DNA of 64,000 nt from Leptospira sp. WS60.C2 (GTDB lineage Bacteria; Spirochaetota; Leptospiria; Leptospirales; Leptospiraceae): positions 2,797,501 to 2,861,500 of the forward strand of contig NZ_CP162133.1 of the NCBI RefSeq assembly GCF_040833955.1, written 5' to 3'. The notes under the pieces were generated by a model. That model had not been told where the DNA came from and did no database searches. It worked only from the letters and a program-made list of their open reading frames with translations. Position 1 is the first letter of the stretch. Every line of letters starts with the position of its first letter. This document shows positions 36,486 through 46,081 of the stretch, one piece after another. The position numbers were made by a program, and so were the translations under genes.

Positions 36486-37523
36486 ATGAAACAGTTATCC
36501 TTTTTAGATCGTTATCTCACCGTTTGGATTTTTAGCGCAATGGTGATAGGAGTCCTTATCGGGAAATTTTTTCCGAATTTGGTTACCTCCTTTTCTTCAC
36601 TCAATGTTGGGACCACGAATCTTCCATTAGCAATTGGGCTTATCCTTATGATGGTACCTCCCCTTGCAAAAGTGAAGTATAATGAGATGAGTAAAGTGTT
36701 TCTGGATGGAAAGCTCCTTAGCCTTTCTCTCATTCTAAATTGGATCATTGGTCCAATACTTATGTTTTTTCTTGCTATTTTTTTCTTACAAAATGAACCC
36801 GAATATAGAACTGGATTGATTCTCATTGGTTTGGCGAGATGCATTGCCATGGTCATCGTTTGGAATGACTTAGCGAATGGAGACAGAGAGTATGGAGCAG
36901 CACTTGTGGCACTCAATAGCATTTTTCAAGTTTTCTTTTATAGTTTTTATGCGTATCTCTTCATCACAGTACTTCCGCCATATTTTGGTGCCGCTGGAAC
37001 AGATGTTTCGATTGAGATATCTGAAATCGCAAAAACCGTTGGCATTTATTTAGGAATACCCTTCCTCCTCGGTTTTTTATTACGCTTTAGTTTCGAAAGA
37101 TTTGATGCAAAAGAATATTACGAACAAAAATTTCTACCTACAATTTCACCCATCACACTGATCGCTTTGTTATTCACCATCATCATAATGTTTAGTTTTA
37201 AAGGTGAGATGATAGTCAATCTAACAGATGATGTTTTGAGAGTTGCGATTCCTCTACTTCTTTATTTTACCATCATGTTTTTCTTAAGTCTTTGGATGGG
37301 ATATAAACTAGGTGTAGACTATTCCAAAAACGCAGCAGTCAGTTTTACCGCCACCGGAAACAATTTTGAATTGGCAATCGCCGTCTCCATTGGAGTTTTT
37401 GGAATTGGAAGTGGCGCCGCATTTGTAGGAGTCATCGGTCCACTCATCGAAGTTCCCGCACTCATTTTATTAGTCAAAGTAGCTCTATGGTTTCGAGATC
37501 GATTTTACCAACAACAGACGTAA
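36486..37523 (+). CDS. acr3: ACR3-family arsenite efflux transporter
   Basis: A 345-residue membrane protein with about ten segments. The ACR3 signature [17 protein letters not shown] includes the conserved C119; [19 protein letters not shown] and [16 protein letters not shown] are further family blocks. It pumps arsenite out using the membrane potential. It is the last gene of the operon and starts at the base after the DUF6428 stop. Confidence 0.95.
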   Translation: MKQLSFLDRYLTVWIFSAMVIGVLIGKFFPNLVTSFSSLNVGTTNLPLAIGLILMMVPPLAKVKYNEMSKVFLDGKLLSLSLILNWIIGPILMFFLAIFFLQNEPEYRTGLILIGLARCIAMVIVWNDLANGDREYGAALVALNSIFQVFFYSFYAYLFITVLPPYFGAAGTDVSIEISEIAKTVGIYLGIPFLLGFLLRFSFERFDAKEYYEQKFLPTISPITLIALLFTIIIMFSFKGEMIVNLTDDVLRVAIPLLLYFTIMFFLSLWMGYKLGVDYSKNAAVSFTATGNNFELAIAVSIGVFGIGSGAAFVGVIGPLIEVPALILLVKVALWFRDRFYQQQT

Positions 37524-37570
37524 ATGGCATTCTTAACTCTCAACCATGTAAGACAAACGATGGCTTTCCA

Positions 37571-38818
37571 TTAAGAAACGTTTCTTTTTTCCATCCATCG
37601 TCGATATCGATTTGTTAGAGACGACAAACGAATTTGGTCTACTAACAATCGAAACCAAGGTTGTACGTTTGTTTTGGGATTTTGATTCCTAGAAAGTCTT
37701 TGCAACTGGTAGCGAACCATAGCCATCGTGGCAAGTCCCGCGAGTGTTTTTGATTTCCATTTAGGGATTGGCAAACGTGGGTTAGAGATTTGATCGGCCT
37801 TCCATTCATTTGGTAAATTGGGATTTAGGGCCAAAGCGGTTGCAATTCCCACAAGTGAAACTCCCGATTCCAAAACGGATGAAGCAATTTCTTTTCGGGA
37901 GATCCCTCCTGTTACCATAATGGGAACAGAAACAACCTTGGTCACTTCACGTGCAAACTCTAAAAAGTAAGCTTCTCTTGCTAAGGTGGATCCATCACGA
38001 GAAACCCCTTGCATCGCTGGGGCTTCATAATTTCCACCTGACATCTCGATGAAATCAACACCTAAAGATTGAATGCTTTTGATGACTTGCAATGCATCTT
38101 CAAATTGGAATCCACCCTTTTGAAAATCACTGGAATTAATTTTGACAGAAACAATGAAACGAGAACTTACATTCTTTCGTACTGCGTTGATGACTTCCGT
38201 TAAGAATCTAGATCGATTTTCTAAACTACCACCCCAACGATCGGTTCTTTGATTCACAAGTGGAGAAAGAAACTGACTGATCAAATAACCATGGGCTGCA
38301 TGAATTTGAACTCCATCAAAACCAGCCTCTTCTGCAAGTTTTGCAGTCATGCCAAATCTTTGTATTGTTTCTAAGATTTCGCCCTCTTCCATCGCTTTTG
38401 GTTTTCCTAATAATTTGGAAAGATTTCCAATGTCGACAGAGATAGCAGACGGTGCCCAAACATTCCCACCTAACTTTGCTAAGATTTGTCTACCAGGGTG
38501 ATTGATCTGCATGATGATTTTTCCACCACCCGATTTTGCTTTTGTCGTCCAAGTTTTAAACCCTTCCAGTTTAGAACCAACTTCTAAAACCACACCACCT
38601 GGACCTGTCATAGAACGATGGTCTACCATCACATTGCCAGTGATGATCGTTCCCACTCCTCCCTTCGCCCAAGCCTCGTAAAGATTCCAAAGAGCAAAGT
38701 CCGGTTCGAGATTCTCGTTTGATAAGTTTTCTTCCATCGCGGCTTTTACCAATCGATTCGGCAATGAGACTCCGCAAGGAAGAAGGAATGAGGAAAATAA
38801 GGAAAATGTATCGTTCAT
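37571..38818 (-). CDS. NADH:flavin oxidoreductase (old yellow enzyme family)
   Basis: A 415-residue TIM-barrel flavoenzyme. It has the IMQINHPGRQ strand, VQIHAAHGYLISQFLSPLVNQRTDRWGGSLENRSRF with the substrate histidine pair, and VTGGISRKEI for the FMN phosphate. It reduces activated double bonds or similar substrates with NAD(P)H. There is no C-terminal Fe-S/FAD extension as in 2,4-dienoyl-CoA reductase. It stands alone, convergent with acr3. Confidence 0.9.
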   Translation of the reverse strand: MNDTFSLFSSFLLPCGVSLPNRLVKAAMEENLSNENLEPDFALWNLYEAWAKGGVGTIITGNVMVDHRSMTGPGGVVLEVGSKLEGFKTWTTKAKSGGGKIIMQINHPGRQILAKLGGNVWAPSAISVDIGNLSKLLGKPKAMEEGEILETIQRFGMTAKLAEEAGFDGVQIHAAHGYLISQFLSPLVNQRTDRWGGSLENRSRFLTEVINAVRKNVSSRFIVSVKINSSDFQKGGFQFEDALQVIKSIQSLGVDFIEMSGGNYEAPAMQGVSRDGSTLAREAYFLEFAREVTKVVSVPIMVTGGISRKEIASSVLESGVSLVGIATALALNPNLPNEWKADQISNPRLPIPKWKSKTLAGLATMAMVRYQLQRLSRNQNPKTNVQPWFRLLVDQIRLSSLTNRYRRWMEKRNVS

Positions 38819-38933
38819 TCTTTTTGGTTAGACGAAACCAAAGAAGGAGACTAGCGATTGAGATTTATTTTTTGCTTAGGAAAAGAGAAGAGGAAGGAAG
38901 GAAGGAAGATCGAATCCATCCACACGAACTGAT

Positions 38934-39950
38934 TTATGATTGGTACTTTTTTCGTTCTCGTTTGTTGGCATACATCCTTTCATCTGCTTTGGCGATTAAG
39001 GTTTCTAAGTCCATTCCATCTTCTGGAAAATGAGCAATCCCCATACTTGCCTTGATTTGCAGATGCGTGGATTCAAAAATCACTTCTCCTTCAACGAGTT
39101 TTGTCATGTTGGAAATAGAGGTATGTTTGTCTTCTTTTGATTTTGAATTCACGATAATCAATCCGAACTCATCACCACCTAATCTAGCCAAAACATCATT
39201 TTCGTGGATTAAGTTTAAAAGTCTTTTTGCAAATTTAGAAATATAAAAATCACCTGCCGCATGACCATAGGTATCATTGACTTGTTTTAAACCATCCAAA
39301 TCAAACATAGCAACCATGAGTGAAATCTCATTGGAATGCAATTGAGAGATCCCTCTTCTTAAATAATCATAAAAGGCAGATCGGTTATAAATTCCAGTAA
39401 GTGCGTCGTGACTTGCGAGATACGAGATAGACTGTAATTTTTTTTCCCGTTCTGCCCACCGATGTGCATTATGCAACACTGCTGACATCGTACCTGACAA
39501 CAAATCCAAAGCTTGAATGTCACTTTCTGCAAATGCTCTTGGCTTAGAACTGTAAACTTTTAAAACACCTAACACTTCTAAATCGAAATATAATGGAACG
39601 ACAATCATAGAACGAAGTCCAACCACGCGACACGCATCTCTATTGACGCGATTGTCTTCTTCTGAATCGACACAATACAAGGCTTGTTTTGATTGTAGGC
39701 TAAGTCCTGAAAAACTTCCAGAAACTTTCAGGCGTAAGCCAATTTGATTCGAAGCGGATCCACTTGCGGCACGATATACCAAGTCGTTGTCTTCTACCAA
39801 TTCAAATACGGTTCCCTCTGCTGAAACAAGTTCTTTTGCCCGTAGGGTAATGAGATCTAATAAAAACGGAACCTCAGGTTTTGCCGCTGAAAGTTCCGTT
39901 TGGATTTTAAGTATTTTTTCTAGGGTAGACTCTGAAGGAGATGTTTCCAT
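38934..39950 (-). CDS. GAF-GGDEF diguanylate cyclase
   Basis: 338 residues. A GAF-like domain (about 15-165, with GLRSMIVVPLYFDLEVLGVLKV) precedes a GGDEF domain whose active motif GGDEF is intact at 258-262 in ARLGGDEFGLI. It makes cyclic di-GMP in response to a small-molecule or redox signal. No obvious R-x-x-D inhibitory site lies at the usual place before GGDEF. It sits among other signalling genes on the same strand. Confidence 0.9.
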   Translation of the reverse strand: METSPSESTLEKILKIQTELSAAKPEVPFLLDLITLRAKELVSAEGTVFELVEDNDLVYRAASGSASNQIGLRLKVSGSFSGLSLQSKQALYCVDSEEDNRVNRDACRVVGLRSMIVVPLYFDLEVLGVLKVYSSKPRAFAESDIQALDLLSGTMSAVLHNAHRWAEREKKLQSISYLASHDALTGIYNRSAFYDYLRRGISQLHSNEISLMVAMFDLDGLKQVNDTYGHAAGDFYISKFAKRLLNLIHENDVLARLGGDEFGLIIVNSKSKEDKHTSISNMTKLVEGEVIFESTHLQIKASMGIAHFPEDGMDLETLIAKADERMYANKRERKKYQS

Positions 39951-39990
39951 ATCGTTTCAGAGTTAGCATATGGAATGGATGGATAGGAAT

Positions 39991-40578
39991 CTAGCTTAAT
40001 TTTCGAATTCCTTCCCCTAAACAATAATTTGCAATCGCAAGTAGAACATGGAAGATATCTACATTCAAAATCGGACCAGTTGATCCTTTCGTTCCTATCA
40101 CAAGACCTGCTAGTATAAACAAAACCGATCCAACAATTCCCATGATGCCAGCATTTGCATTTTTAGGAAATCGAATGATGGAACTTACCAAAACGATGAC
40201 CATAGCAATTCCACCGATGACTGTCGAATAAATCGGCAAAGGAGAGAGATAAGAAAATACTAAATATAGAACAAACAAGATTCCCATAATCAGGAAAAAA
40301 GTTTTTTCCGAAATGGATCGAAAGGTAAAATGAAAGAAAGCAAGACCTAAAAGAGGAACGCCTAAACATCCAGACAATCCAACAAAAAAACGATAAATAT
40401 CGTCTAGTGTATGAATGCCAAGGAAGTGGATAGACCCAAGTCCAGCCGAGATTCCAATAATGGCAAAACCATAAAGAGCCGAACGAGATGGGATCGATGA
40501 TTTACCCATAAAACGAAACGCTACATACAGCGAAACGAGGGATAAGAATAAGTCAGACAAAAATGTGGAAATAACCAT
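39991..40578 (-). CDS. Small polytopic membrane protein, unknown function
   Basis: 195 residues with six to seven hydrophobic segments and short loops, resembling DUF6962-type membrane proteins. Small glycines and HFLGIHTLDD near residue 50 are the only distinctive polar positions. It lies between a diguanylate cyclase and a PAS sensor gene on the same strand. The role is unknown. Confidence 0.65.
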   Translation of the reverse strand: MVISTFLSDLFLSLVSLYVAFRFMGKSSIPSRSALYGFAIIGISAGLGSIHFLGIHTLDDIYRFFVGLSGCLGVPLLGLAFFHFTFRSISEKTFFLIMGILFVLYLVFSYLSPLPIYSTVIGGIAMVIVLVSSIIRFPKNANAGIMGIVGSVLFILAGLVIGTKGSTGPILNVDIFHVLLAIANYCLGEGIRKLS

Positions 40579-40622
40579 GGTGACAGAAATTGCACCAAAC
40601 TTCTAGTCGTGGCAAGTGAAAA

Positions 40623-42446
40623 TCATTCTATTTTTGAATTAAATTCAGAAGGTATCACCTCCTGGGATTTTCTAACGATCTCACCAATGACCTTGTCTAG
40701 TTCGTTTGCGGAATCAAATAAATAACGCAAACTCTTGTCTTCTTCATCCTTAGACAATGTTCCTGTTTGAATCAGTTCTACGATCCCCAGGATCCTTGCC
40801 AATGGACTTCTAACGACATGGGATTGAGTCCAGGCAATGTTTTTTAGTTTTTGGTTTTGGGTTTGGATGGCTTCGATTTGGGTTTCACGTTCTGTGACAT
40901 CGTGAAAATTATCGACGATTCCACGAATGGATTCATCTGCTAATAGATTTGTCAGTGTGGATTCTAAATACCGCCAAGACCCATCCTTATGTTTTGCACG
41001 AAAGGTTTCGCTAGTTAGAGATCCACCCATAGGAAGTGCCAAAACATCAAAAAGCCTTTTTTTTAGTTTTGGTGAATCATCAGGATGAACCACATCGAAC
41101 AAACTTAGACTCAATGCTTCCTTTTCTGTATATCCCATCACTTTAGCGATAGAGGGAGAGACATACTTAGCTTGGCCTCTCGGATTTAAAATCATAATCA
41201 CATCTGTGCCATTTTCGACTAGAGCACGAAATCTTTTTTCGTTTAACAGCAGTTCTTTACTCTTTCTTGTAAGGCTCGTAATGTCTCTGGAAAAACAGGC
41301 AAGACCGGTAATTTTGCCATCAACATTTCGAATTGGATTGAAAGACACCTCACGGTGTTCCTCTTCATGAGTGATAGGGTTGATTACATTTGCGTAAACG
41401 ATAAATGATTCTCCGTTGAGTCCGCGTTCGAAATACCCTTTCCACTCATAATAAAATTCCTCACCATAAGTTTTTACTAAGACAGAATCCCCTTCTTTTG
41501 CTGGCACTTGTTGTAAAAAACTTAATAAATTCAAAAAGGATTGGTTTGCAGCAATCAAACAAAAATTAGTATCAATTGACCAGATCATGTCAGAAGTTCC
41601 GTTGATCAGAGCCTCCTGATTTCGTTTGATGCGGATTAATTTTTCTTCATTGATAACCTTTTCAGAAATATCACGAGTTAAACTTAATACCGATGTGATT
41701 TCTCCTTTTTGATTGGTGAGTGGGACAGCGGTGCTTTCCATCCATCGTTCGGTCCCTTTCATACCAATGATTCGAAACCGAGCACTCGACTTAATTCCGT
41801 TGAGTGCATTTTCATGAAGAGTATGGTAGTATTTTAAGTCCGCAGGTTCAATCAGTGGTTCAAGCCGTTGGCCGATCGCATCTTCAGGAGAATCCGCTTC
41901 AATCATGGAGAGACCCGCTGGATTCATTTCGATTAGGATTCCATCCCGAGAAACCACTTTCACACATTCTGGTTCCGATTGAAGAATGGAATTGAGTCTT
42001 AACTCTTGTTGTTTGAGCTTGTTGTACGATTCTGTTCTTTCTGTGATGTCTTGGAGGATTCCAATAATTTGTAGTGGTTCACCAGAAGAGTTTCGTATGA
42101 CTTCTGCTTGGCTATGGATGGATTTGACCTGGCCTTTGGTTGTGACAAGTCGGCATTCTAAATTATAAGGAATCCCTGTTTTGAGGACTTCTTCAACATG
42201 CTGAATCAATCTATTTTTATCCTCAGGGTGTACAAACTCATAACCTAACTCTAATGAAACGGGCGTAGAATAAGGATCCATTTCCAAAATCACAAATACA
42301 CCTTCCGACCAATGCAAAGTCTGATTCACAAAGTCAAAAGACCAGTGACCGAGTTTTCCTAATGTTTCCATTTGGCGTAGGATCAGATGGTATTGTGTCT
42401 CTTTCAGTGGATGTTTGAATTCAGATGTTTTGGGAAATGAGTCCAC
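40623..42446 (-). CDS. Multi-PAS sensor protein with DHp-like helix but no ATPase domain
   Basis: 607 residues. Four PAS/PAC units follow each other (about 20-135, 140-260, 265-390, 400-520), each ending with a phrase such as GILQDITER, SLTRDISEK, CFSRDITSL or DNFHDVTER. The C-terminal 75 residues contain H543 in IAWTQSHVVRSPLARILGIVEL, a DHp-like phospho-acceptor region. The chain then ends, with no N-, G1- or G2-box ATPase. It may be phosphorylated by another kinase or act as a docking sensor. The promoter lies in the GC-rich gap. Confidence 0.85.
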   Translation of the reverse strand: MDSFPKTSEFKHPLKETQYHLILRQMETLGKLGHWSFDFVNQTLHWSEGVFVILEMDPYSTPVSLELGYEFVHPEDKNRLIQHVEEVLKTGIPYNLECRLVTTKGQVKSIHSQAEVIRNSSGEPLQIIGILQDITERTESYNKLKQQELRLNSILQSEPECVKVVSRDGILIEMNPAGLSMIEADSPEDAIGQRLEPLIEPADLKYYHTLHENALNGIKSSARFRIIGMKGTERWMESTAVPLTNQKGEITSVLSLTRDISEKVINEEKLIRIKRNQEALINGTSDMIWSIDTNFCLIAANQSFLNLLSFLQQVPAKEGDSVLVKTYGEEFYYEWKGYFERGLNGESFIVYANVINPITHEEEHREVSFNPIRNVDGKITGLACFSRDITSLTRKSKELLLNEKRFRALVENGTDVIMILNPRGQAKYVSPSIAKVMGYTEKEALSLSLFDVVHPDDSPKLKKRLFDVLALPMGGSLTSETFRAKHKDGSWRYLESTLTNLLADESIRGIVDNFHDVTERETQIEAIQTQNQKLKNIAWTQSHVVRSPLARILGIVELIQTGTLSKDEEDKSLRYLFDSANELDKVIGEIVRKSQEVIPSEFNSKIE

Positions 42447-42578
42447 TGTTTCTGTTACCTATTCGAAATGGGATTTTTGAGTTTCTAAGAAAACATTCAT
42501 AAGTCAGCCATTTTTTTATCAAATACTGATCTAAAATGAATTTTAGGCCAAAAATGGAGAAGGTAAGAACTAGAACTG

Positions 42579-42670
42579 CCAGGGATCTGCAGGGCTTGGT
42601 CCCTGGTGAGTGACAACGAACCTGGGACGGGAGCGAATGCGCACCCCGAAAGAGCCCGCCCGGGCAGCCA
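42579..42670. ncRNA. GC-rich block of consecutive hairpins, candidate RNA or repeat
   Basis: Hairpins follow one another: GTCCCTGGT (42599-42607) with ACCTGGGAC (42620-42628), one mismatch. GGGAGCG (42629-42635) pairs with CGCACCC (42640-42646) around AATG, and GCCC with GGGC at 42654-42665. An alternative stem CCAGGGA/TCCCTGG (42579-42585 and 42600-42606) competes with the first. The GC content is far above the surroundings. No promoter or terminator is assigned, so it may be a repeat and not a transcript. Confidence 0.4.
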
Positions 42671-42833
42671 TCTTCTTCCTCATACCCTTGATGACAGATC
42701 CTATCCTATTCAGAGATCAATTAACTATAATTAGGTGATGAGAGATCCAACCAAAAGGTGAACTTTTAAAAATAGAAATTTGCAAATTCCATTTTTCGCT
42801 GGAGGAATTCTGTGGGTGGTGTAAGTGGGAGTC

Positions 42834-42876
42834 ATTGGGTGGCGGGTGGACGCACCCCACCCAATCAGGGCGGGGA
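42834..42876 (+). repeat. Dispersed GC-rich repeat, copy B
   Basis: The 43-nt core is the reverse complement match of 11628-11674. ATTGGGTGG (42834-42842) pairs exactly with CCACCCAAT (42857-42865), so the element itself is a hairpin. It lies in the non-coding gap just before the acyl-CoA dehydrogenase terminator. Confidence 0.7.
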
Positions 42877-42902
42877 TACCTACATCCAACCTGTACCACC
42901 CC

Positions 42903-42930
42903 AAAAAAAAAGCCCCCATTTCTGGAGGCT
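42903..42930 (-). terminator. Rho-independent terminator of the acyl-CoA dehydrogenase gene
   Basis: On the minus strand AGCCTCC pairs with GGGGGCT (one T-G pair) around a 6-nt loop and is followed by eight T residues. It lies 31 bp after the stop codon. Confidence 0.85.
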
Positions 42931-42961
42931 TTCCTTTCGACCGAATTTCTTTTGGAAACTC

Positions 42962-44128
42962 TTAGTCTTTTTTCGAAGCAGCTTCTTTGATTACGTAAGC
43001 GGCAATTTCGTTCTTTTGGATTTGTGTCGTTCCTTCAAAGATCGTGAGGATTTTTGAGTCTCTCATTAACTTTTCAACAGGATACTCTTTTGTGTATCCG
43101 TATCCACCAAAAATTTGAACGGCATCAGTAGCACACTGAACCGCACACTCAGAAGCGTATGCTTTTGCAATCGCGGAGTATTTTGGAAGGTTAGGATCGT
43201 TTGCATCAGAAAGACGAGCTGCTTTGTAAGTGATTTCTCTTGCAGTTTCTACTTTGATAGACATATCAGCTAACATGTGTTGTACTGCTTGGAACGTTCC
43301 GATTTTCACTCCGAACTGTTCTCTTTCACGAGCGTAACGAGCTGCATGGTCAAGTGCTGCCTGCGCTACACCTACTCCCATAACCGCTACGAACGGACGA
43401 GACGCATTCAAAGTTTGAAGTGCATAAACGAAACCGAGGTTTTCTTTTCCTACGAGTGCGTCTTCACCCACTTCACAATCTTCAAAAATAACTTGGTGAG
43501 TAGAAGATGCTCTAATTCCGAGTTTATCTTCTTTTTTACCTACAGTCAGACCTTTTGTGTTACGTGGCACGTAGAAACAAGACACTCCACGAGTTCCACG
43601 GTTTTTATCAGTATAAGCAAATACAGTAAAGGCTTGTGCGTCAGAAGCACCAGTGATCCATTGTTTTGCACCGTTGATGACCCATTTGTCGCCTTTTTTC
43701 TCAGCACGAGTCGTCATTCCAGGAACGTCAGATCCAGCACCTGGTTCGGATAAACAGAAAGAAACTCCGAACTTACCTTCTGCGATGTCTGGAAGCCACT
43801 TGAGTTTTTGTTCGTGAGTAGCACCTTTCAGGATAGGAAGGATTCCAAGACCTGTATAAGCAAACCCTAGAGCGATTCCAAGGCATCCACGAGACAATTC
43901 CTCGATGGCTAAACACTGCTCGATCGCACCTAGTCCCCATCCACCGTATTCTTCTGGAATCACAAGACCGTTGATTCCAAGTTCGGAACGCATTTTGTTG
44001 ATGAGTTCAGTAGGGTGTTGGTTTTTTTCATCCCAGTGCAAGGCTACTTCATGCGGGATTTCTTTTTTGACGAAGTTACGAACTAAATCTCTGATTTCAA
44101 GTTGTTGCTCTGTGAATTGGGTATACAT
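42962..44128 (-). CDS. Acyl-CoA dehydrogenase
   Basis: A 388-residue FAD enzyme of fatty-acid beta-oxidation. Family blocks are intact: GVSFCLSEPGAGSDVPGMTT, KQWITGASDAQAFTVFAYT, the ATDAVQIFGGYGYTKEYPVEKLMRDSKI helix and the catalytic glutamate in IFEGTTQIQ near residue 368. Leptospira use long-chain fatty acids as the main carbon source, which fits. It is monocistronic with its own terminator. Confidence 0.93.
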   Translation of the reverse strand: MYTQFTEQQLEIRDLVRNFVKKEIPHEVALHWDEKNQHPTELINKMRSELGINGLVIPEEYGGWGLGAIEQCLAIEELSRGCLGIALGFAYTGLGILPILKGATHEQKLKWLPDIAEGKFGVSFCLSEPGAGSDVPGMTTRAEKKGDKWVINGAKQWITGASDAQAFTVFAYTDKNRGTRGVSCFYVPRNTKGLTVGKKEDKLGIRASSTHQVIFEDCEVGEDALVGKENLGFVYALQTLNASRPFVAVMGVGVAQAALDHAARYAREREQFGVKIGTFQAVQHMLADMSIKVETAREITYKAARLSDANDPNLPKYSAIAKAYASECAVQCATDAVQIFGGYGYTKEYPVEKLMRDSKILTIFEGTTQIQKNEIAAYVIKEAASKKD

Positions 44129-44247
44129 TCCGGGATGTTCCTTCTAAGAATGGGGTATTTACTACCTTTTTTCGTACGACCCTTCCTGTGCCAAGGGTTT
44201 TTCTCTCTTTACAAGAAAGCAAAAACACTGTAAAATTTTCCATTTGT

Positions 44248-45258
44248 ATGGCTAAATCGTGTTCTTTATTCCACAACTTGAGACAGATCAGTTCTGTCCT
44301 TCTTATCACATTCACATTCGTCTTAGTTTCTTGTGCAGGACGACCTAACTACCAACCAAAAGCAAACTTAAGTTATGCGAACTTTGAGGTATACTTCCAA
44401 GAGAAGCTAAACGAAAGTAAACGGAAAAACCACAGACCTGGAAACGAAGAACGTTACATCAGTTTTGGGAAAAAAACTCCTCTCGCCTTCTTATACATCC
44501 ATGGTTTTGGTGCTTCCCGTGCGGAAGGAGAAGATGTCATGGAACGATTGGCAAAAAAATACAAAGCCAATACGTATTTACTTCGCCTTCCCGGCCACGG
44601 CACAAACAAGGAAGACCAAAGAGACCAAAGTTTTAACAATTATTTAGATGCTTCTCGCGAGGCATTGTATATGATGCAGTCACAAGGTGACCGAGTGATT
44701 GTATTCGGTAGTTCTATGGGAGGACTCCTTGCTACTTGGCTTGCTTCAGAATACCCTGAAGAAGTGGATGGACTCGTACTTGCGAATCCATTTTATGCAC
44801 CTGTTGATGGTAGTTTGAATATTCTAAATTACCCTGGTGGGCTTAGTTTCATTCATTTACTCAAAGGAAAAGTAAGAGCATCATCTCATAACAATCCGAA
44901 GGTATTGCCAGAACGAAATAACTTTTGGTATCCTGAACAATACTTTGAAGCTCTTGTCGGTGTGAATGACCTTAAAAATTATGCCGCTGTTCCAGACGTG
45001 TTTCGTAAGGTGACTTCCCCGGCTTTACTCTTATACTATTACAAGAATGAAAAGGAACAGGATCCTACTGCGAGTGTTCCCAAGATGTTAGAGGGCTATG
45101 CAAATTTTGGATTGGAAAAATCTCCGAACCCTCTCAATAAAAAAGTAGCTGTCGAAAATGGAATGCATGTCCTCTTATCAAAATGGGTGATCACAGATAA
45201 AACATTCATCGAAGCTCAGATTGATGCTTGGTTAAAAGAAGTATCGAAATCAAAATAA
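44248..45258 (+). CDS. Alpha/beta-hydrolase lipoprotein (esterase/lipase-like)
   Basis: 336 residues from ATG 44248. The signal sequence ends at a lipobox Cys in FVLVSC. The hydrolase fold shows FLYIHGFGASRAEGEDV (oxyanion region), the nucleophile elbow GSSMGG, an acid in the C-terminal half and the terminal histidine in ENGMHVLLSKW. It probably cleaves lipid or carboxyl esters at the envelope, in keeping with the acyl-CoA dehydrogenase gene next door. The longer frame from 44188 adds 20 residues before the signal. Confidence 0.85.
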   Translation: MAKSCSLFHNLRQISSVLLITFTFVLVSCAGRPNYQPKANLSYANFEVYFQEKLNESKRKNHRPGNEERYISFGKKTPLAFLYIHGFGASRAEGEDVMERLAKKYKANTYLLRLPGHGTNKEDQRDQSFNNYLDASREALYMMQSQGDRVIVFGSSMGGLLATWLASEYPEEVDGLVLANPFYAPVDGSLNILNYPGGLSFIHLLKGKVRASSHNNPKVLPERNNFWYPEQYFEALVGVNDLKNYAAVPDVFRKVTSPALLLYYYKNEKEQDPTASVPKMLEGYANFGLEKSPNPLNKKVAVENGMHVLLSKWVITDKTFIEAQIDAWLKEVSKSK

Positions 45259-45323
45259 AAGTCGAATTGTAAACATTTCGAGTGATCAATAAAAACTCGC
45301 ATTGAACATAGGAGGAGTTTCCC

Positions 45324-46028
45324 ATGAACCATATTAAAGAAAAAATTGCTCTAGTTACTGGTGCAAACAGAGGCATTGGGAAACAAGTCTCCATTGATTT
45401 GGCAAAACGAGGAATCTATGTTTTGATCGGTGCAAGAAATGTTTCTGAGGCTGAAGATACTTTAAAACAAGTGTTATCCGTAGGTAAAGGAGAAATCATT
45501 TCTCTGGATGTCTCTAAAGAACAAAGTATCAATGAAACGTCGGATATCATCACAGGTAGTTTTGGTCGATTAGACATTCTTGTGAACAATGCAGGAATTT
45601 TTATAGATTCAGGCTCTTTTTATGATACTACATCGGAAGACTTACATAAAACACTTCTCGTGAATTTATTTGGCCCTTTTCGACTCATTCAAATCTTTTT
45701 ACCCATGATGATCCAGAATGATTACGGTCGTATTGTAAATGTTAGTTCTGGCATGGGGCAACTTTCCGATATGGGAGGTGGTTACCCAGCATATCGAATC
45801 TCCAAAACTGCGATCAATGCGTTGACAAACCTTTCTAGTACGGAAGCTGTTGGAAAAAATATCAAAATCAATTCTGTATGTCCTGGTTGGGTGAAAACAG
45901 ATATGGGTGGTGCCAATGCCACAAGGCCAGTGGAAAAAGGGGCAGAAACCATTGCATGGGCCGCGACGCTTCCCGAAAGCGGACCTACAGGGAAATTCTT
46001 CCGAGACCAAAAAGAAATTCCTTGGTGA
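45324..46028 (+). CDS. Short-chain dehydrogenase/reductase
   Basis: A 234-residue classical SDR: NAD(P)-binding TGANRGIGK, DILVNNAGIF, catalytic Ser in VNVSSGM and Tyr-x3-Lys in YPAYRISKTAINAL, then CPGWVKTDMGG. These resemble carbonyl-reductase-like members. AGGAGG lies 8 nt before the ATG, an unusually strong ribosome site. The substrate is unknown. Confidence 0.9.
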   Translation: MNHIKEKIALVTGANRGIGKQVSIDLAKRGIYVLIGARNVSEAEDTLKQVLSVGKGEIISLDVSKEQSINETSDIITGSFGRLDILVNNAGIFIDSGSFYDTTSEDLHKTLLVNLFGPFRLIQIFLPMMIQNDYGRIVNVSSGMGQLSDMGGGYPAYRISKTAINALTNLSSTEAVGKNIKINSVCPGWVKTDMGGANATRPVEKGAETIAWAATLPESGPTGKFFRDQKEIPW

Positions 46029-46033
46029 AAGCG

Positions 46034-46063
46034 AATCAAGATATCCCAAATACCTTGATTTTT
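46034..46063 (+). terminator. Probable terminator after the SDR gene
   Basis: AATCAAG (46034-46040) pairs with CTTGATT (46054-46060), with three more inner pairs after one mismatch, followed by a short T-run. It begins 5 bp after the stop. Confidence 0.55.
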
Positions 46064-46081
46064 AGTAACAGCAGTTTTTCT

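Larger units (their letters stand above)
42447..42961. other. Non-coding gap with GC-rich structured and repeated DNA
   Basis: This 515-bp gap between the PAS sensor and acyl-CoA dehydrogenase genes holds an AT-rich promoter-like stretch (42447-42570), a GC-rich hairpin block (42579-42670), an AT-rich spacer, copy B of the dispersed repeat (42834-42876) and a terminator (42903-42930). No credible gene is seen; short frames here merely read through the repeat. Confidence 0.7.

Noticed and set aside
42717..43057. Short frames on both strands across repeat copy B (60-80 residues)
   Set aside because: They read mostly through the GC-rich repeat and terminator, have no ribosome sites and overlap the acyl-CoA dehydrogenase gene end.
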